From a virus, in IMG/VR virus record IMGVR_UViG_3300007538_000076, positions 1 to 36,239 of that record: a stretch of DNA of 36,239 nucleotides, one strand, 5' to 3'. The notes beneath the pieces were generated by a model that did no database searches, was not told the DNA's origin, and saw only the letters and a program-made list of their open reading frames with translations. Of this stretch, positions 5,285 to 13,898 are shown piece after piece. Position 1 is the first letter of the stretch. Every line of letters starts with the position of its first letter. A program made the position numbers and the translations under genes.

Positions 5285-7702
5285 ATGAATAGATATCTTT
5301 TTGAAATGATGTTGCGTTTAATTAACGAACAATTGGATGCTCAAGAAGGCTTATTAACCGAGGTGGTATCTGATCTTCCTAGTCGAGTATCACTTACATT
5401 CGGTCCCAATGATGATGTGCGAGCGTCGGTAACTGCAGATGGCAACTTTAAGGAATCAACCATTGACGCTCAGCCGCGTCTCGCCCAAATCGGTCAAGTC
5501 GTCAGACAAACGGCGTCTTACAGCCCCCCCCAACGAGGACAATACGAGCAAAGGCGTGAAGCAGCATTCAACGCTTTTATGGATTATTTGAAGAAGGTTC
5601 CAGATCCCCCCAACCTTGATATCGGCGCGGGAAGAGAAAACGCTGTATTTGTGGGCAGAGTGGTTCAGAGCGGGTCGCAACAAGTTCCGTTCACACGAGA
5701 TAACATCAAGAAGCTGCCAACCTGGCACCGAATTATATTTCCAATAAAATACATCAAGCCGAAGGGATATGCCAATCATATTGGCAATCTTATCAAAATA
5801 GGCAACATGGGATCACGCCCCAAAAGAAATGCTATTATTAATAATCTTATGAAAAACGGCGGCGTAACCTATGAAGGCTGGACCTTTAAAATAGATCCTA
5901 ATCATGGTCTTCTCGACATCAAGACCGACGAAGGAGATTTTAATGTAGGAGGAGTCTTAACAGTCTCTTCAGATACTGAAGATATAAACGAAAGATTCAA
6001 TATAACATTTAGCGGAGGTTCAAGCGACAGCAATGTATCTGAATTGTTCGAAGGAAACTTGCTCATAGCACTTAATGGGCACACAAGCTCATTCCCGCCA
6101 CAAGCAGAAAACCTTGGAATTTATCAAGTGGAAAACAAAAGGGGACAACTAATAGATATATTTATTGGGGATCCAGGGTGGCAGAACATTGCTAATGACG
6201 TCATTGCAAATATCACAGGATCGGGTCTGGGCACGGAACTTGCTAATCATGAACTATACGATAAACCAGGGACTGCAGACAAGCTAACTGACATTTATAA
6301 ATTTTATAAAGGAATTACAAAAGGCGAAGGGGCTCCCGCTACTAGAACACCAAAAACAGACATAGCAAGTGATGATAATGATAAAACTCTAAGAATATCA
6401 GTTAAAAAGAAAGGAGCTTCACTTTTAAGTCCAGAGTTCTCCGAAACAAAAGCTTTTATGGCTATTGCTTTGGGGTTTACCCGGAACAATCAGCTTTTAA
6501 ATGATCCATTATTTAATAATGTTAAAAATGCGCTTGAATCGCCGCCCCGGAGGTTCGCGCGTCGGAGGTCGGTGTCTTTGAGATCGGCGCCCTCCAGATC
6601 GGCGTCCTTGGGGCGCTGGGCGGCGGCGGGTTCCCAACCCCAGAGGATCCCGCCTCCGAGATCCGAATCCGTGGCGAAGGGCAAAAACGCTTTGAATGAG
6701 ATATATGATTATATAAATATTCATACTCTAAAGATCGATTTCAAAAAAGCTTTCTTATTGGAAGCCATGACCGGAAACCACAAGTTTCCCTCTGGAAGCG
6801 TAGCTATCGCTAACAGATTATTATCTTGGGACGAAAACGGAGCAGGTTCTTATTATGATATAAACGATTGGGTTAATAAAAACTACAACAACGTAACATT
6901 TAGAGCCAGAAGTAGAGGTCAAGGTCGATCAGTAGGGCTTGGAATAGAGCAGGGAACAGCCTCCTTACAAGAATATGCAGAAATATCAAATGAAGAAATA
7001 AATGATCGATCATTTGAAATCGCAAATGATCTTATAGACTTTTTAAATATACTCTCCGAATCAGAGCAATCAGATGTTAACACGGTCAAAAGCTTTTTTT
7101 CCAAATTCATTGATAGCATTAACTCTAAAGAAACTGGTGAGTCAAAAGAAGATCTTGCGAGAGAAACAGCACAAAAAACCAAAGACATGCTCGGAAGAGA
7201 AACGCGAGGCAAAAAAGCGATTATAGCTGGATTGCTGGCACTCGTATTGAGTGTTGGCACCAATGTCTTTAATAATATAGAAAACATTGTTGATAATCCA
7301 GAAAATGCAATAGAAATGGTAGAAGATAATTTACAGTCGCCCGCTCCTTCAGAAGAATCCATAAAAATACCATATGAAAAAATTAATGAATTTATATTAA
7401 CTGCAATAGGTTATTCATTAAAAGAAGTAGATCCAGGGTCTAATACTGTTACAATCGGATATCCAGATGAAGAACAAGAAAGAATTCTGCAAGCAATGGT
7501 TCAAGAAATGCTCGGCTCTCCTGGGAAACCAGAAGCACCAGTTCAACAAGATACAGAGACAGAAATTTCTGATAATGTTGTTGCTTTAGATCCAAAAGAT
7601 GTTAAAAGTACTAAAGACGACGAAGAAATAGAAGTTGATGTCAAAGACGACGAACAAGAGGAGCAAGAGGAGCAAGAGCAGAATAACACGGAGGAAACTT
7701 GA
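5285..7702 (+). CDS. large virion-type protein, function unknown
   Basis: 805 aa, the longest gene here. The N-terminus (MNRYLFEMMLRLINEQL) resembles short headers of phage structural proteins. Residues 418-465 are Arg/Ser/Pro-rich and encoded by a GC-rich stretch (about 6538-6690) unlike the AT-rich flanks. A single hydrophobic segment lies near 644-660 (AIIAGLLALVLSVGTNVF), and the C-terminus is a Glu/Asp/Gln tail. Runs of eight C (5524-5531) and six C (5606-5611) lie near the 5' end. The stop overlaps the next start (TTGA). An internal or ejected virion protein is possible, but no family is recognised. Confidence 0.75.
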   Translation: MNRYLFEMMLRLINEQLDAQEGLLTEVVSDLPSRVSLTFGPNDDVRASVTADGNFKESTIDAQPRLAQIGQVVRQTASYSPPQRGQYEQRREAAFNAFMDYLKKVPDPPNLDIGAGRENAVFVGRVVQSGSQQVPFTRDNIKKLPTWHRIIFPIKYIKPKGYANHIGNLIKIGNMGSRPKRNAIINNLMKNGGVTYEGWTFKIDPNHGLLDIKTDEGDFNVGGVLTVSSDTEDINERFNITFSGGSSDSNVSELFEGNLLIALNGHTSSFPPQAENLGIYQVENKRGQLIDIFIGDPGWQNIANDVIANITGSGLGTELANHELYDKPGTADKLTDIYKFYKGITKGEGAPATRTPKTDIASDDNDKTLRISVKKKGASLLSPEFSETKAFMAIALGFTRNNQLLNDPLFNNVKNALESPPRRFARRRSVSLRSAPSRSASLGRWAAAGSQPQRIPPPRSESVAKGKNALNEIYDYINIHTLKIDFKKAFLLEAMTGNHKFPSGSVAIANRLLSWDENGAGSYYDINDWVNKNYNNVTFRARSRGQGRSVGLGIEQGTASLQEYAEISNEEINDRSFEIANDLIDFLNILSESEQSDVNTVKSFFSKFIDSINSKETGESKEDLARETAQKTKDMLGRETRGKKAIIAGLLALVLSVGTNVFNNIENIVDNPENAIEMVEDNLQSPAPSEESIKIPYEKINEFILTAIGYSLKEVDPGSNTVTIGYPDEEQERILQAMVQEMLGSPGKPEAPVQQDTETEISDNVVALDPKDVKSTKDDEEIEVDVKDDEQEEQEEQEQNNTEET
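6547..6606 (-). other. antisense pentapeptide-repeat-like fragment inside the 805-aa gene
   Basis: Read on the minus strand, this GC-rich stretch encodes DADLE-GADLK-DTDLR-RANLR, four pentapeptides of the A(D/N)LXX type, inside a 64-codon open frame (6490-6684). The sense strand reads Arg/Ser-rich sequence in frame with the 805-aa protein. It looks like an inverted fragment of a pentapeptide gene captured by the structural gene. Confidence 0.55.
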
Positions 7703-8460
7703 AATCACCACTACGCTACCCAGGTGGCAAAACTCGTGCAGTAAAGCATTTACTGCCTTACATTCCAAATAAAGATATTTGCGCTCCATTTTTAGGTGGA
7801 GGTTCATTAGAGTTAAAGTTATCTCAAACAAGAAAAGTATGGGGATACGATGCGTTTTATCCTCTTTACAACTTTTGGGATTGTTTACTGAACAACAAGC
7901 AAGAGCTTGTAGAGGCTGTTACAAGAAATCATCCAATAAACAAACAACTTTTTTCTGCTCTCAGAGAAAAACTAAAGAACTACAACAAACAAGACGGCAA
8001 GTCAATTGAAATGGCTGCTGCTTATTTTGCAGTTAATCGCTCTTCTTTCTCTGGAGCAACTTTATCTGGTGGTTATTCACAGCAAGCGGCTGATGGTCGG
8101 TTTAACGCAAACAGCATTAAGCGCTTATCTGACTTTAGCGCGCCTAACTTAAAAGTAGGCTTTAAAAGCTTTGAGGAGAGCATTAAAGACCATGAAAAAA
8201 GTTTCTTGTATCTTGACCCTCCTTATTTTTTAGAAGCCAAAAGCAAGCTATACGGAAAGAACGGAGACATGCATGAAAACTTTGATCATGATTTGTTGCA
8301 TTCGCTCTTGACAAGTAGAAAAAACTGGTTATTATGTTATAATGATTGCGATTATGTTCGTCAGCGATATTCAAACTATGAAATAGTGCAAGCCGAATGG
8401 GCGTATGGCATGAATAAATCAAAGCAATCAAGCGAACTATTTATTATTTCAAGAGGTTAA
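7699..8460 (+). CDS. D12-class DNA adenine N6-methyltransferase
   Basis: 253 aa from TTG 7699, which overlaps the previous stop as TTGA and has GGAGG at 7690-7694. Motifs are in D12 order: LRYPGGKTR (5-13, motif X), CAPFLGGGSLEL (28-39, AdoMet site), and YLDPPYF (171-177, catalytic motif IV). The family methylates adenine N6, typically in GATC, protecting DNA from host nucleases. The window has many GATC sites, but site specificity cannot be read from the sequence. It immediately precedes the GroEL gene. Confidence 0.93.
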   Translation: MKSPLRYPGGKTRAVKHLLPYIPNKDICAPFLGGGSLELKLSQTRKVWGYDAFYPLYNFWDCLLNNKQELVEAVTRNHPINKQLFSALREKLKNYNKQDGKSIEMAAAYFAVNRSSFSGATLSGGYSQQAADGRFNANSIKRLSDFSAPNLKVGFKSFEESIKDHEKSFLYLDPPYFLEAKSKLYGKNGDMHENFDHDLLHSLLTSRKNWLLCYNDCDYVRQRYSNYEIVQAEWAYGMNKSKQSSELFIISRG

Positions 8461-8461
8461 A

Positions 8462-10051
8462 ATGAGTCATAACATGGTCTTCGCAAGTGAAGACAAACTA
8501 CAACAAAAAGTTATTAAAGGTGCCAACATATTGGCTGATAATGTTGCTTCAACGCTGGGACCGAGAGGAAGAACAGTTCTTCTACAAGAAAAAGGTAAAA
8601 CTCCTTTTGTTAGCAAAGACGGTATTACCGTTGCTCACTTTGTTCATTTAGACGATCCATTTGAAAACGCTGGCGCGCAGTTAATTAAACAAGCAGCAGT
8701 AGAAACAAACGGAACGGCTGGGGATGGAACCACAACATCAACAGTTCTTGCTCGCTCTATTCTTGTTGAATCGCAAAGATATATTCTTGCTGGCTCTTCT
8801 CCAACTGAATTACAACGTGATTTACAAACAGTTGCAAATGAAGTTGTAGCAAACCTTTCAGAGCTTACTTATCCAATCAAAAGTATTGAAGACATTAAGC
8901 ACATCGCTACGATCTCTGCTAATAATGACGAGGCGATTGGTGACTTGATTTCTCTTGCTGTTGATCGAGTGGGTCAAGACGGCGCGATTACAATTGAAGA
9001 ATCAAGATCTATTGAGACAAGCTTAGATGTTGTTGAGGGCTTTCGCTTTGAAGGCTCGTATGCAGCAGGAGCTTTTATTAATGACGAGCGCCGTGCTATT
9101 ATGTATTATGAAGAGCCTTTGTTTTTAATTACAGATCATAAGCTTGAAAGTGTATCTCAAGCAGATCCAAATAGTATTCTTTCAATTCTTCAGGTTGCGA
9201 ATAGAACTGGACGACCAATTATTTTTATTGCTGAAGAAATTGAAGGTCAAGCGCTCGCTTCTTTAATTTACAACGCAGTCAAGCGCAAAGAAACAAATGC
9301 AGGTATTCGCGCTGCTGCAATTAAAATCTCTTGTTATGGAGAAGAGCGCAGAGCAATAATGGAAGATTTAGCGTTGTCTGTTGGTGCGACATTTATTACT
9401 CGTGAAAGTGGTATGCAATTAAAAGACGCTAAACTAGAGCACCTGGGATCCGCAAAGTCAATTGAAAGCACAATAGAAAAGATTACTATTGTTGGCGGAA
9501 CTGGTGATTATGAGCGTATTGAAGAACAAATCGGTACGTTTAAAGCTTTGATTGAGCAAAGCAGCGATTTATCTTTCTGCGAAAGAATACAAGATCGCAT
9601 TGTAAGGCTGTCGTCTGGTGTTGCCGTTATTAAAGTTGGCGGCTCAACAGAAGTTGAAATGATAGAAAGAAAGCATAGAATTGAAGATGCGCTTGAAGCG
9701 GTAAGATCAGCACAAGAAGAAGGAATCGTTGGTGGTGGTGGAACTGCTTTGCTACGCGCAAGCTTGAGACTACAAGGTGACTCTGAAGCACACGCTATTA
9801 TTAAGCGTGCTTGTCAAGCTCCAATCCGTAAAATGGCTGAAAACTCTGGTTTATCTCCAGATATTATAGTTAAAGATGTTCTTGAATCTTCTGATCAAGA
9901 AGGTTGGGATTTTAAACAAAATCGCTTGTCAAACATGCTTGAGAGTGGTATTATAGATCCAGTAAAAGTCTCAAAGACGGCTTTACTAAACGCAGTTAGC
10001 TGTGCTGGTACGCTAATCACAACTAACTACGGCATTATACAGGTAGAGTAA
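8462..10051 (+). CDS. groEL: phage GroEL-like chaperonin
   Basis: 529 aa, close to bacterial GroEL length. ATP-site elements are present: TLGPRGR (31-37), Asp53 in KDGITVA, GDGTTT (87-92), and EEGIVGGGGTAL near 420 with the catalytic Asp of IEDAL just before. The C-terminus ends GIIQVE and lacks the GGM tail. No GroES or gp31-type co-chaperonin is visible in the window, so it would use the host's, or act alone as reported for some phage GroELs. It starts one base after the methylase stop. The body is divergent but intact. Confidence 0.93.
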   Translation: MSHNMVFASEDKLQQKVIKGANILADNVASTLGPRGRTVLLQEKGKTPFVSKDGITVAHFVHLDDPFENAGAQLIKQAAVETNGTAGDGTTTSTVLARSILVESQRYILAGSSPTELQRDLQTVANEVVANLSELTYPIKSIEDIKHIATISANNDEAIGDLISLAVDRVGQDGAITIEESRSIETSLDVVEGFRFEGSYAAGAFINDERRAIMYYEEPLFLITDHKLESVSQADPNSILSILQVANRTGRPIIFIAEEIEGQALASLIYNAVKRKETNAGIRAAAIKISCYGEERRAIMEDLALSVGATFITRESGMQLKDAKLEHLGSAKSIESTIEKITIVGGTGDYERIEEQIGTFKALIEQSSDLSFCERIQDRIVRLSSGVAVIKVGGSTEVEMIERKHRIEDALEAVRSAQEEGIVGGGGTALLRASLRLQGDSEAHAIIKRACQAPIRKMAENSGLSPDIIVKDVLESSDQEGWDFKQNRLSNMLESGIIDPVKVSKTALLNAVSCAGTLITTNYGIIQVE

Positions 10052-10052
10052 A

Positions 10053-10322
10053 ATGGAAAACTTTAAGGATGGAGATTTATTGCACATACCACAAAATGTT
10101 TGGTTATACTCTTGCGATAAGTTAAGTAATGTTCTTAAAACAGAACGTCCCATGATCGCTATTTACATGGGAGATCATAAAAAAGAAAACATTATTACAG
10201 ATAGATTTGTTAAAAACATTTTATCGTATGGTCACAGAGAAGATCAGGTTACAACAGTATTTGTAAATAATCAGTATTGGTTTGTGGCTAAAAAATATTG
10301 TTATTCTTTAGGAGGGGCATAA
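10053..10322 (+). CDS. small 'GDLL' protein, unknown
   Basis: 89 aa, starting one base after the GroEL stop. The opening FKDGDLLHIPQNVWL shows the G-D-L pattern shared by many small proteins in this window; DGDLLHIP also resembles GEYLLHIP in the gene at 15168. The rest alternates beta-strand-like segments. Its last codon overlaps the next start. Confidence 0.7.
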   Translation: MENFKDGDLLHIPQNVWLYSCDKLSNVLKTERPMIAIYMGDHKKENIITDRFVKNILSYGHREDQVTTVFVNNQYWFVAKKYCYSLGGA

Positions 10323-10579
10323 TGTTAATAAGATTGACAGAAGTAAAAAACAACAGCTTGCGAGAAGTATTTGTTAATCCTGAGCGTGTTGTGATGATTC
10401 TTGAAGATCACAGAACAAAGTCATTAAATGAAAGCGGGCTATTAGCTGAAGGGTTAGATAAGAACCATAGGTTTTCTCGATTAGTTATGGACGGCAACAG
10501 CGACGTTATTGTTGTTGGTTCTCCTGCTATGATTGAAGAAACACTTCAGCGTTCTGGCAAGCAGTTGTTAAGAGGATAA
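10322..10579 (+). CDS. small beta-rich protein, unknown
   Basis: 85 aa from ATG 10322, behind AGGAGG at 10310-10315; the in-frame ATG at 10298 is inside the preceding gene and lacks a site. The pattern (MLIRLTEV, FVNPERVVMILE, SRLVMDGNSDVIVVGS) resembles FlbD-type small proteins, a weak likeness only. Adjacent genes are unknown small proteins. Confidence 0.7.
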   Translation: MLIRLTEVKNNSLREVFVNPERVVMILEDHRTKSLNESGLLAEGLDKNHRFSRLVMDGNSDVIVVGSPAMIEETLQRSGKQLLRG

Positions 10580-10580
10580 G

Positions 10581-10880
10581 ATGAGCAGAATTAAAATCCA
10601 ATATTCAATAGAGTTAGATGAACTGGAACCAGAGGTTAAACGATTGTTTAATAAAATCATAGAAGCTCATTCTCATTTATCAAACTTTAACATTGACAGA
10701 GAAATACTGACGGTTGGTGTCTTAGAGGAGATCGATGCCGCCAGACAAGAGTTAGCAAAGTTGGATGCTTTATACACTGATATTGGAGCTATTACTCAAT
10801 CTTATTTAACTTATAAAGCTCAAGAAGCCGCTTATCATCAAGCCCAAAGGATGCATAATGAAAGTGCCTTTGAAGAGTAA
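10581..10880 (+). CDS. small helical protein, unknown
   Basis: 99 aa, mostly predicted helix with a coiled-coil-like stretch (EEIDAARQELAKLDALY). The last 23 bp overlap the next gene. No family recognised. Confidence 0.7.
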   Translation: MSRIKIQYSIELDELEPEVKRLFNKIIEAHSHLSNFNIDREILTVGVLEEIDAARQELAKLDALYTDIGAITQSYLTYKAQEAAYHQAQRMHNESAFEE

Positions 10881-11616
10881 CACGACCTTTAAAAGCACAG
10901 CAAAATTAAAAGAACTGATTAAGCCTGCAAGCAAAATCAGTTCTTTTTTGTTGTTCGATGGGCAAACCGAAGTTTCTTTAGCCGAAGCGGGACATTTTGT
11001 AATCTCACATACAAACAAGCCTTTTATCTACGAGTTCTGGGTAAACTTACTTACAGAGCCAAAAGTATTAGCTCAAACGGCAGATGCATTATTTCCTACG
11101 CTCGCACCAGCACAGCTAACTTATTTGCAAGAAAGCTGGACTGAATTTAAATACCCTATTGATAGATCTGCTTTGTTTTTCTTGCTCAATAGGTGCTCTG
11201 ATAGTGGTTTTGTTTCTTGTGGCAAGATCAATAAAGATCATTACAACCCTATTGCTTTGAGCTATGTCAAGAACTTTAAGATAAAAAACTTTTATCCTTA
11301 CCTTGACCAAGTTGACGATCCTTTTGAAGCGATAGTCAGCGCAAAAGACGCAGATTATATTTTACTACCAGTTGGTAATTATAGTTTCAACTTCTTTGAG
11401 CAAGGTAAAAGCAAAGGACCAGAAATGTATTCAATTAATCACAAGAAACTGTTCAGAACATTGCAACAAATAAATAAGAAATGGATCATTTTATATAAGT
11501 TCCACCCCGCACTTCTTACTATGTATAATCGTAATAGAATCTTTATGTTTGACGCTTACGGCAAGCCAACCAAAGATAAAGCAAAGTGCGAGGAGTTAGC
11601 TATTGTCAATTTCTAA
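10858..11616 (+). CDS. possible degenerate D12 methylase-like protein
   Basis: 252 aa. Several stretches line up in order with the active D12 enzyme at 7699: SALFFLLNRCSDSGF matches the AAYFAVNRSSFSGA segment; DYILLPVGNYS sits where YLDPPYF is expected; and INHKKLFRTLQQINKKWIILYKF matches FDHDLLHSLLTSRKNWLLCYND. The DPPY motif and the glycine AdoMet loop are missing, so methylation is unlikely. It may be a decayed or repurposed paralogue, for example a DNA-binding remnant. This assignment is by eye and tentative. Confidence 0.6.
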   Translation: MKVPLKSNTTFKSTAKLKELIKPASKISSFLLFDGQTEVSLAEAGHFVISHTNKPFIYEFWVNLLTEPKVLAQTADALFPTLAPAQLTYLQESWTEFKYPIDRSALFFLLNRCSDSGFVSCGKINKDHYNPIALSYVKNFKIKNFYPYLDQVDDPFEAIVSAKDADYILLPVGNYSFNFFEQGKSKGPEMYSINHKKLFRTLQQINKKWIILYKFHPALLTMYNRNRIFMFDAYGKPTKDKAKCEELAIVNF

Positions 11617-11953
11617 AATATTACTTGGATGCCTTTTAATAACTTTAGGACATGCGATAGGTTGGTTTCACATGAACTCTCAGTTTATCTGGGAATGGTG
11701 GAAAGATAAGCCTATTCTTGCATTAATTATTTTTTCTTTGCCAGCGGGTATTTTCTTTTGGTATGGGGGCAAAATAGCTTTTAATCAGATAGGAGAGTTC
11801 TGGGCTGTTCGTTTCCTTGCCTTTGCTCTTTCTTATCTTGTTTTTCCATTTTTAGCATGGCATTTCATGGGTGAAAGTTTTTTTACTCCTAAAACTATTA
11901 TTTGCGTTTTGCTTTCTTTCGTGATAGTATTAATACAGGTACTATGGAGGTAA
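11603..11953 (+). CDS. four-helix inner-membrane protein
   Basis: 116 aa from TTG 11603 with AGGAG at 11591-11595. Four hydrophobic segments are visible: ILLGCLLITLGHAIG, PILALIIFSLPAGIFFW, FLAFALSYLVFPFLAW and TIICVLLSFVIVLIQV. I recall similar small membrane proteins in marine T4-like phages, function unknown. It overlaps the previous gene by 14 bp and ends one base before the cupin start. Confidence 0.8.
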   Translation: MSISKILLGCLLITLGHAIGWFHMNSQFIWEWWKDKPILALIIFSLPAGIFFWYGGKIAFNQIGEFWAVRFLAFALSYLVFPFLAWHFMGESFFTPKTIICVLLSFVIVLIQVLWR

Positions 11954-11954
11954 G

Positions 11955-12317
11955 ATGAAGTACAAAGGTTTTGTAGAATGGGAAGACGCTCAAAAAATTG
12001 AAAAGCCGTGGGGCTTTGAAATTCATTGGGCATTAACAGATAAGTATTGCGGTAAATTGCTGTTTATTAAAGCAGGGCACCGACTTTCAAAACAATACCA
12101 CGAGGTCAAAGAAGAAACAATCTTTGTTCTTAAAGGTCCGCTTTATCACTATGACGAAGAAGACAAAATCACCAAGCTTGTGTCAGGCGACACAATTCAC
12201 ATAGCCCCTGGACAGATTCATCGCTTTGGAGCGAACGAGTGCAACGTTGAGTTAATTGAAGTGAGTACGCCAGAGTTGGATGATGTGGTCAGGCTTGAAG
12301 ACGATTATTCGCGTTAA
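11955..12317 (+). CDS. cupin protein, type II phosphomannose isomerase-like
   Basis: 120 aa single cupin domain. KPWGFEIHW resembles the KPWG header of the mannose-6-phosphate isomerase domain, the two cupin motifs are HRLSKQYHEVKEETIFVLKG and GDTIHIAPGQIHRFG, and the metal ligands would be His, His, Glu and the final His. The tail STPELDDVVRLEDDY is typical for this group. Such proteins may act on sugar phosphates or nucleotide sugars; a phage role in surface polysaccharide or modified bases is conceivable but unsupported here. GGAGG precedes ATG 11955. Confidence 0.85.
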   Translation: MKYKGFVEWEDAQKIEKPWGFEIHWALTDKYCGKLLFIKAGHRLSKQYHEVKEETIFVLKGPLYHYDEEDKITKLVSGDTIHIAPGQIHRFGANECNVELIEVSTPELDDVVRLEDDYSR

Positions 12318-12330
12318 TACATAAAATAGC

Positions 12331-12339
12331 GACTATTTA
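12331..12339 (+). promoter_or_regulatory. possible late promoter motif
   Basis: GACTATTTA, followed by TGAAATGAGGGAC, 19 bp before ATG 12358. The same nonamer occurs at 3470. No TTGACA is nearby. Candidate only. Confidence 0.3.
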
Positions 12340-12357
12340 TGAAATGAGGGACATTAT

Positions 12358-13137
12358 ATGAGCATTGCTGTAGATAGTTGGTTTCGATTCATCAACGAAG
12401 TTGAAAAACTTTTAGAGCGCGATCCGATTGACTTACGACTTTATGAAGTTATTTTGGGCGTTCTTGTTGATTTAAGAATCTCAGGGCTAGATAACCAAAT
12501 TGAAAATTCAATCCGAGGAATCAGAGAAGTAACAACGGTTAAACACATCGCAGATCGCCAAAGAAGAAAAGGCGAAGACCTTGTTTATCGCGAGTACGCA
12601 ATTAAATTTGAGTTAACCGGAAGACAATCAAGAGACACTTACAGAGATTATATTCTTGTTCCGGCTGTCAATAAAGATGTTAAAGGCGTTAAAGTTGTTG
12701 ATCGTGGTCCCGTTAAGGCTGTTGAAGCCGCTCTTCTTGAGTGGGGCGGATTGGGATATGCTGCTCCTCCAGTTGACCCATACTTGCCAACAATGCAAAC
12801 ACCAAGAGGCTCTTTAAATGCCGTTGTCGCTGATTGGGTTGAAGGTGGCGTTCAATTGTATGATTTTCCAACAAATACAAATGAAATGCAATACCATGTC
12901 ATGATGCCAGTAGAAGAGCTTTGGGATTTTTGCTCACGAGAATACAGAGGAACAGCAACCGACTTTGATGGTCGTTACAAAAACTTCATTAAAAATGGGG
13001 CACAAATGCCTGTATACGTTGCTATTGGCAAAAATGGGAGAGTAAAGATCACGGGCAACGAAGACCTTATTTGGTTTGCTAAAAAATCAGGGCTTAAAGA
13101 GCTACCAGTATTTTTTAGTTACCAACTTCAAGTATAG
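12358..13137 (+). CDS. conserved-looking phage protein, possibly structural
   Basis: 259 aa, with GAGGG at 12346-12350 before the start. The N-terminal third is helical; the middle is beta-rich. The C-terminal 45 residues (MPVYVAIGKNGRVKITGNEDLIWFA then LPVFF) have the pattern of ParB/sulfiredoxin-type domains. Position after a possible late promoter and before a membrane-anchored protease suggests a virion or assembly role. No firm family. Confidence 0.7.
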   Translation: MSIAVDSWFRFINEVEKLLERDPIDLRLYEVILGVLVDLRISGLDNQIENSIRGIREVTTVKHIADRQRRKGEDLVYREYAIKFELTGRQSRDTYRDYILVPAVNKDVKGVKVVDRGPVKAVEAALLEWGGLGYAAPPVDPYLPTMQTPRGSLNAVVADWVEGGVQLYDFPTNTNEMQYHVMMPVEELWDFCSREYRGTATDFDGRYKNFIKNGAQMPVYVAIGKNGRVKITGNEDLIWFAKKSGLKELPVFFSYQLQV

Positions 13138-13146
13138 GGAAATAAG

Positions 13147-13893
13147 ATGAAGATATTACGCGGCTCCCTTATGTTTGCTTTAGCGACAATACTTTCTTTT
13201 GCTTACACTTACGGCTTAGTAAAAACAACAGTACAGTTACCAGAAATTAGCGACTTAAGGGACGCAGACAACATAAGCAACAACCTTGGTTATTATGAAT
13301 CAAGAGCGGTTCGCAACTCAAGACAGAGTGTTGTTCGCGTAATGTCAGTGCATGATGAAGGGCTGGCTTCTTCCAGCGGAACGTATTTTAAAATCAAAGG
13401 CAAGCATTATATTGTTACTGTGAGTCATGGTATTTTGGGACCATGCGACTCGACGTACATAATCTATGGCGATACTAACTTTTCAAAATGCAGAAACATA
13501 GTCGCAAGAGATGATGAAATAGATTATGCTGTTTTTGAGGTTGATAAGTTAAAGGGAATTAATCCTATCAAACTTGCCAATATACCTATCGGACAAAAAT
13601 GGAAGCAATCTTTTGCGACTTTTTCGCCGCTTTATTATACTGGTTTTCCAAACTCCGCTGGTCCTTTAACTTTCAGCGGTAAAGTCGCTGGTTATGCAAG
13701 AGGAGATTATGTTTATATGCACTCGTATGCTTGGTCTGGTGCATCAGGGGCTGGAGTTTTTGATTATGAAGGTAATTATGTTGGATTGGTTCTTGCGATT
13801 GACGTAGGAAAAACAATGTACGGAGTCCAAGCACTTGAAGATATGGTTGTTGTTGTGCCCTCGTTTAAAATCAACTGGAAAGAAATAAAATAA
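13147..13893 (+). CDS. membrane-anchored trypsin-like serine protease
   Basis: 248 aa. Residues 8-26 form a hydrophobic signal anchor (LMFALATILSFAYTYGLV). The soluble domain carries a chymotrypsin-fold triad in order: His94 (VTVSHGI), Asp126 (IDYAVFEV) and Ser200 in GASGAGVFD, the family GxSGxx loop. The domain should face the periplasm. A phage periplasmic protease could act in envelope disruption at lysis, in superinfection control, or on a virion protein. RBS GGGA lies just before ATG 13147. Confidence 0.85.
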   Translation: MKILRGSLMFALATILSFAYTYGLVKTTVQLPEISDLRDADNISNNLGYYESRAVRNSRQSVVRVMSVHDEGLASSSGTYFKIKGKHYIVTVSHGILGPCDSTYIIYGDTNFSKCRNIVARDDEIDYAVFEVDKLKGINPIKLANIPIGQKWKQSFATFSPLYYTGFPNSAGPLTFSGKVAGYARGDYVYMHSYAWSGASGAGVFDYEGNYVGLVLAIDVGKTMYGVQALEDMVVVVPSFKINWKEIK

Positions 13894-13898
13894 AACGG

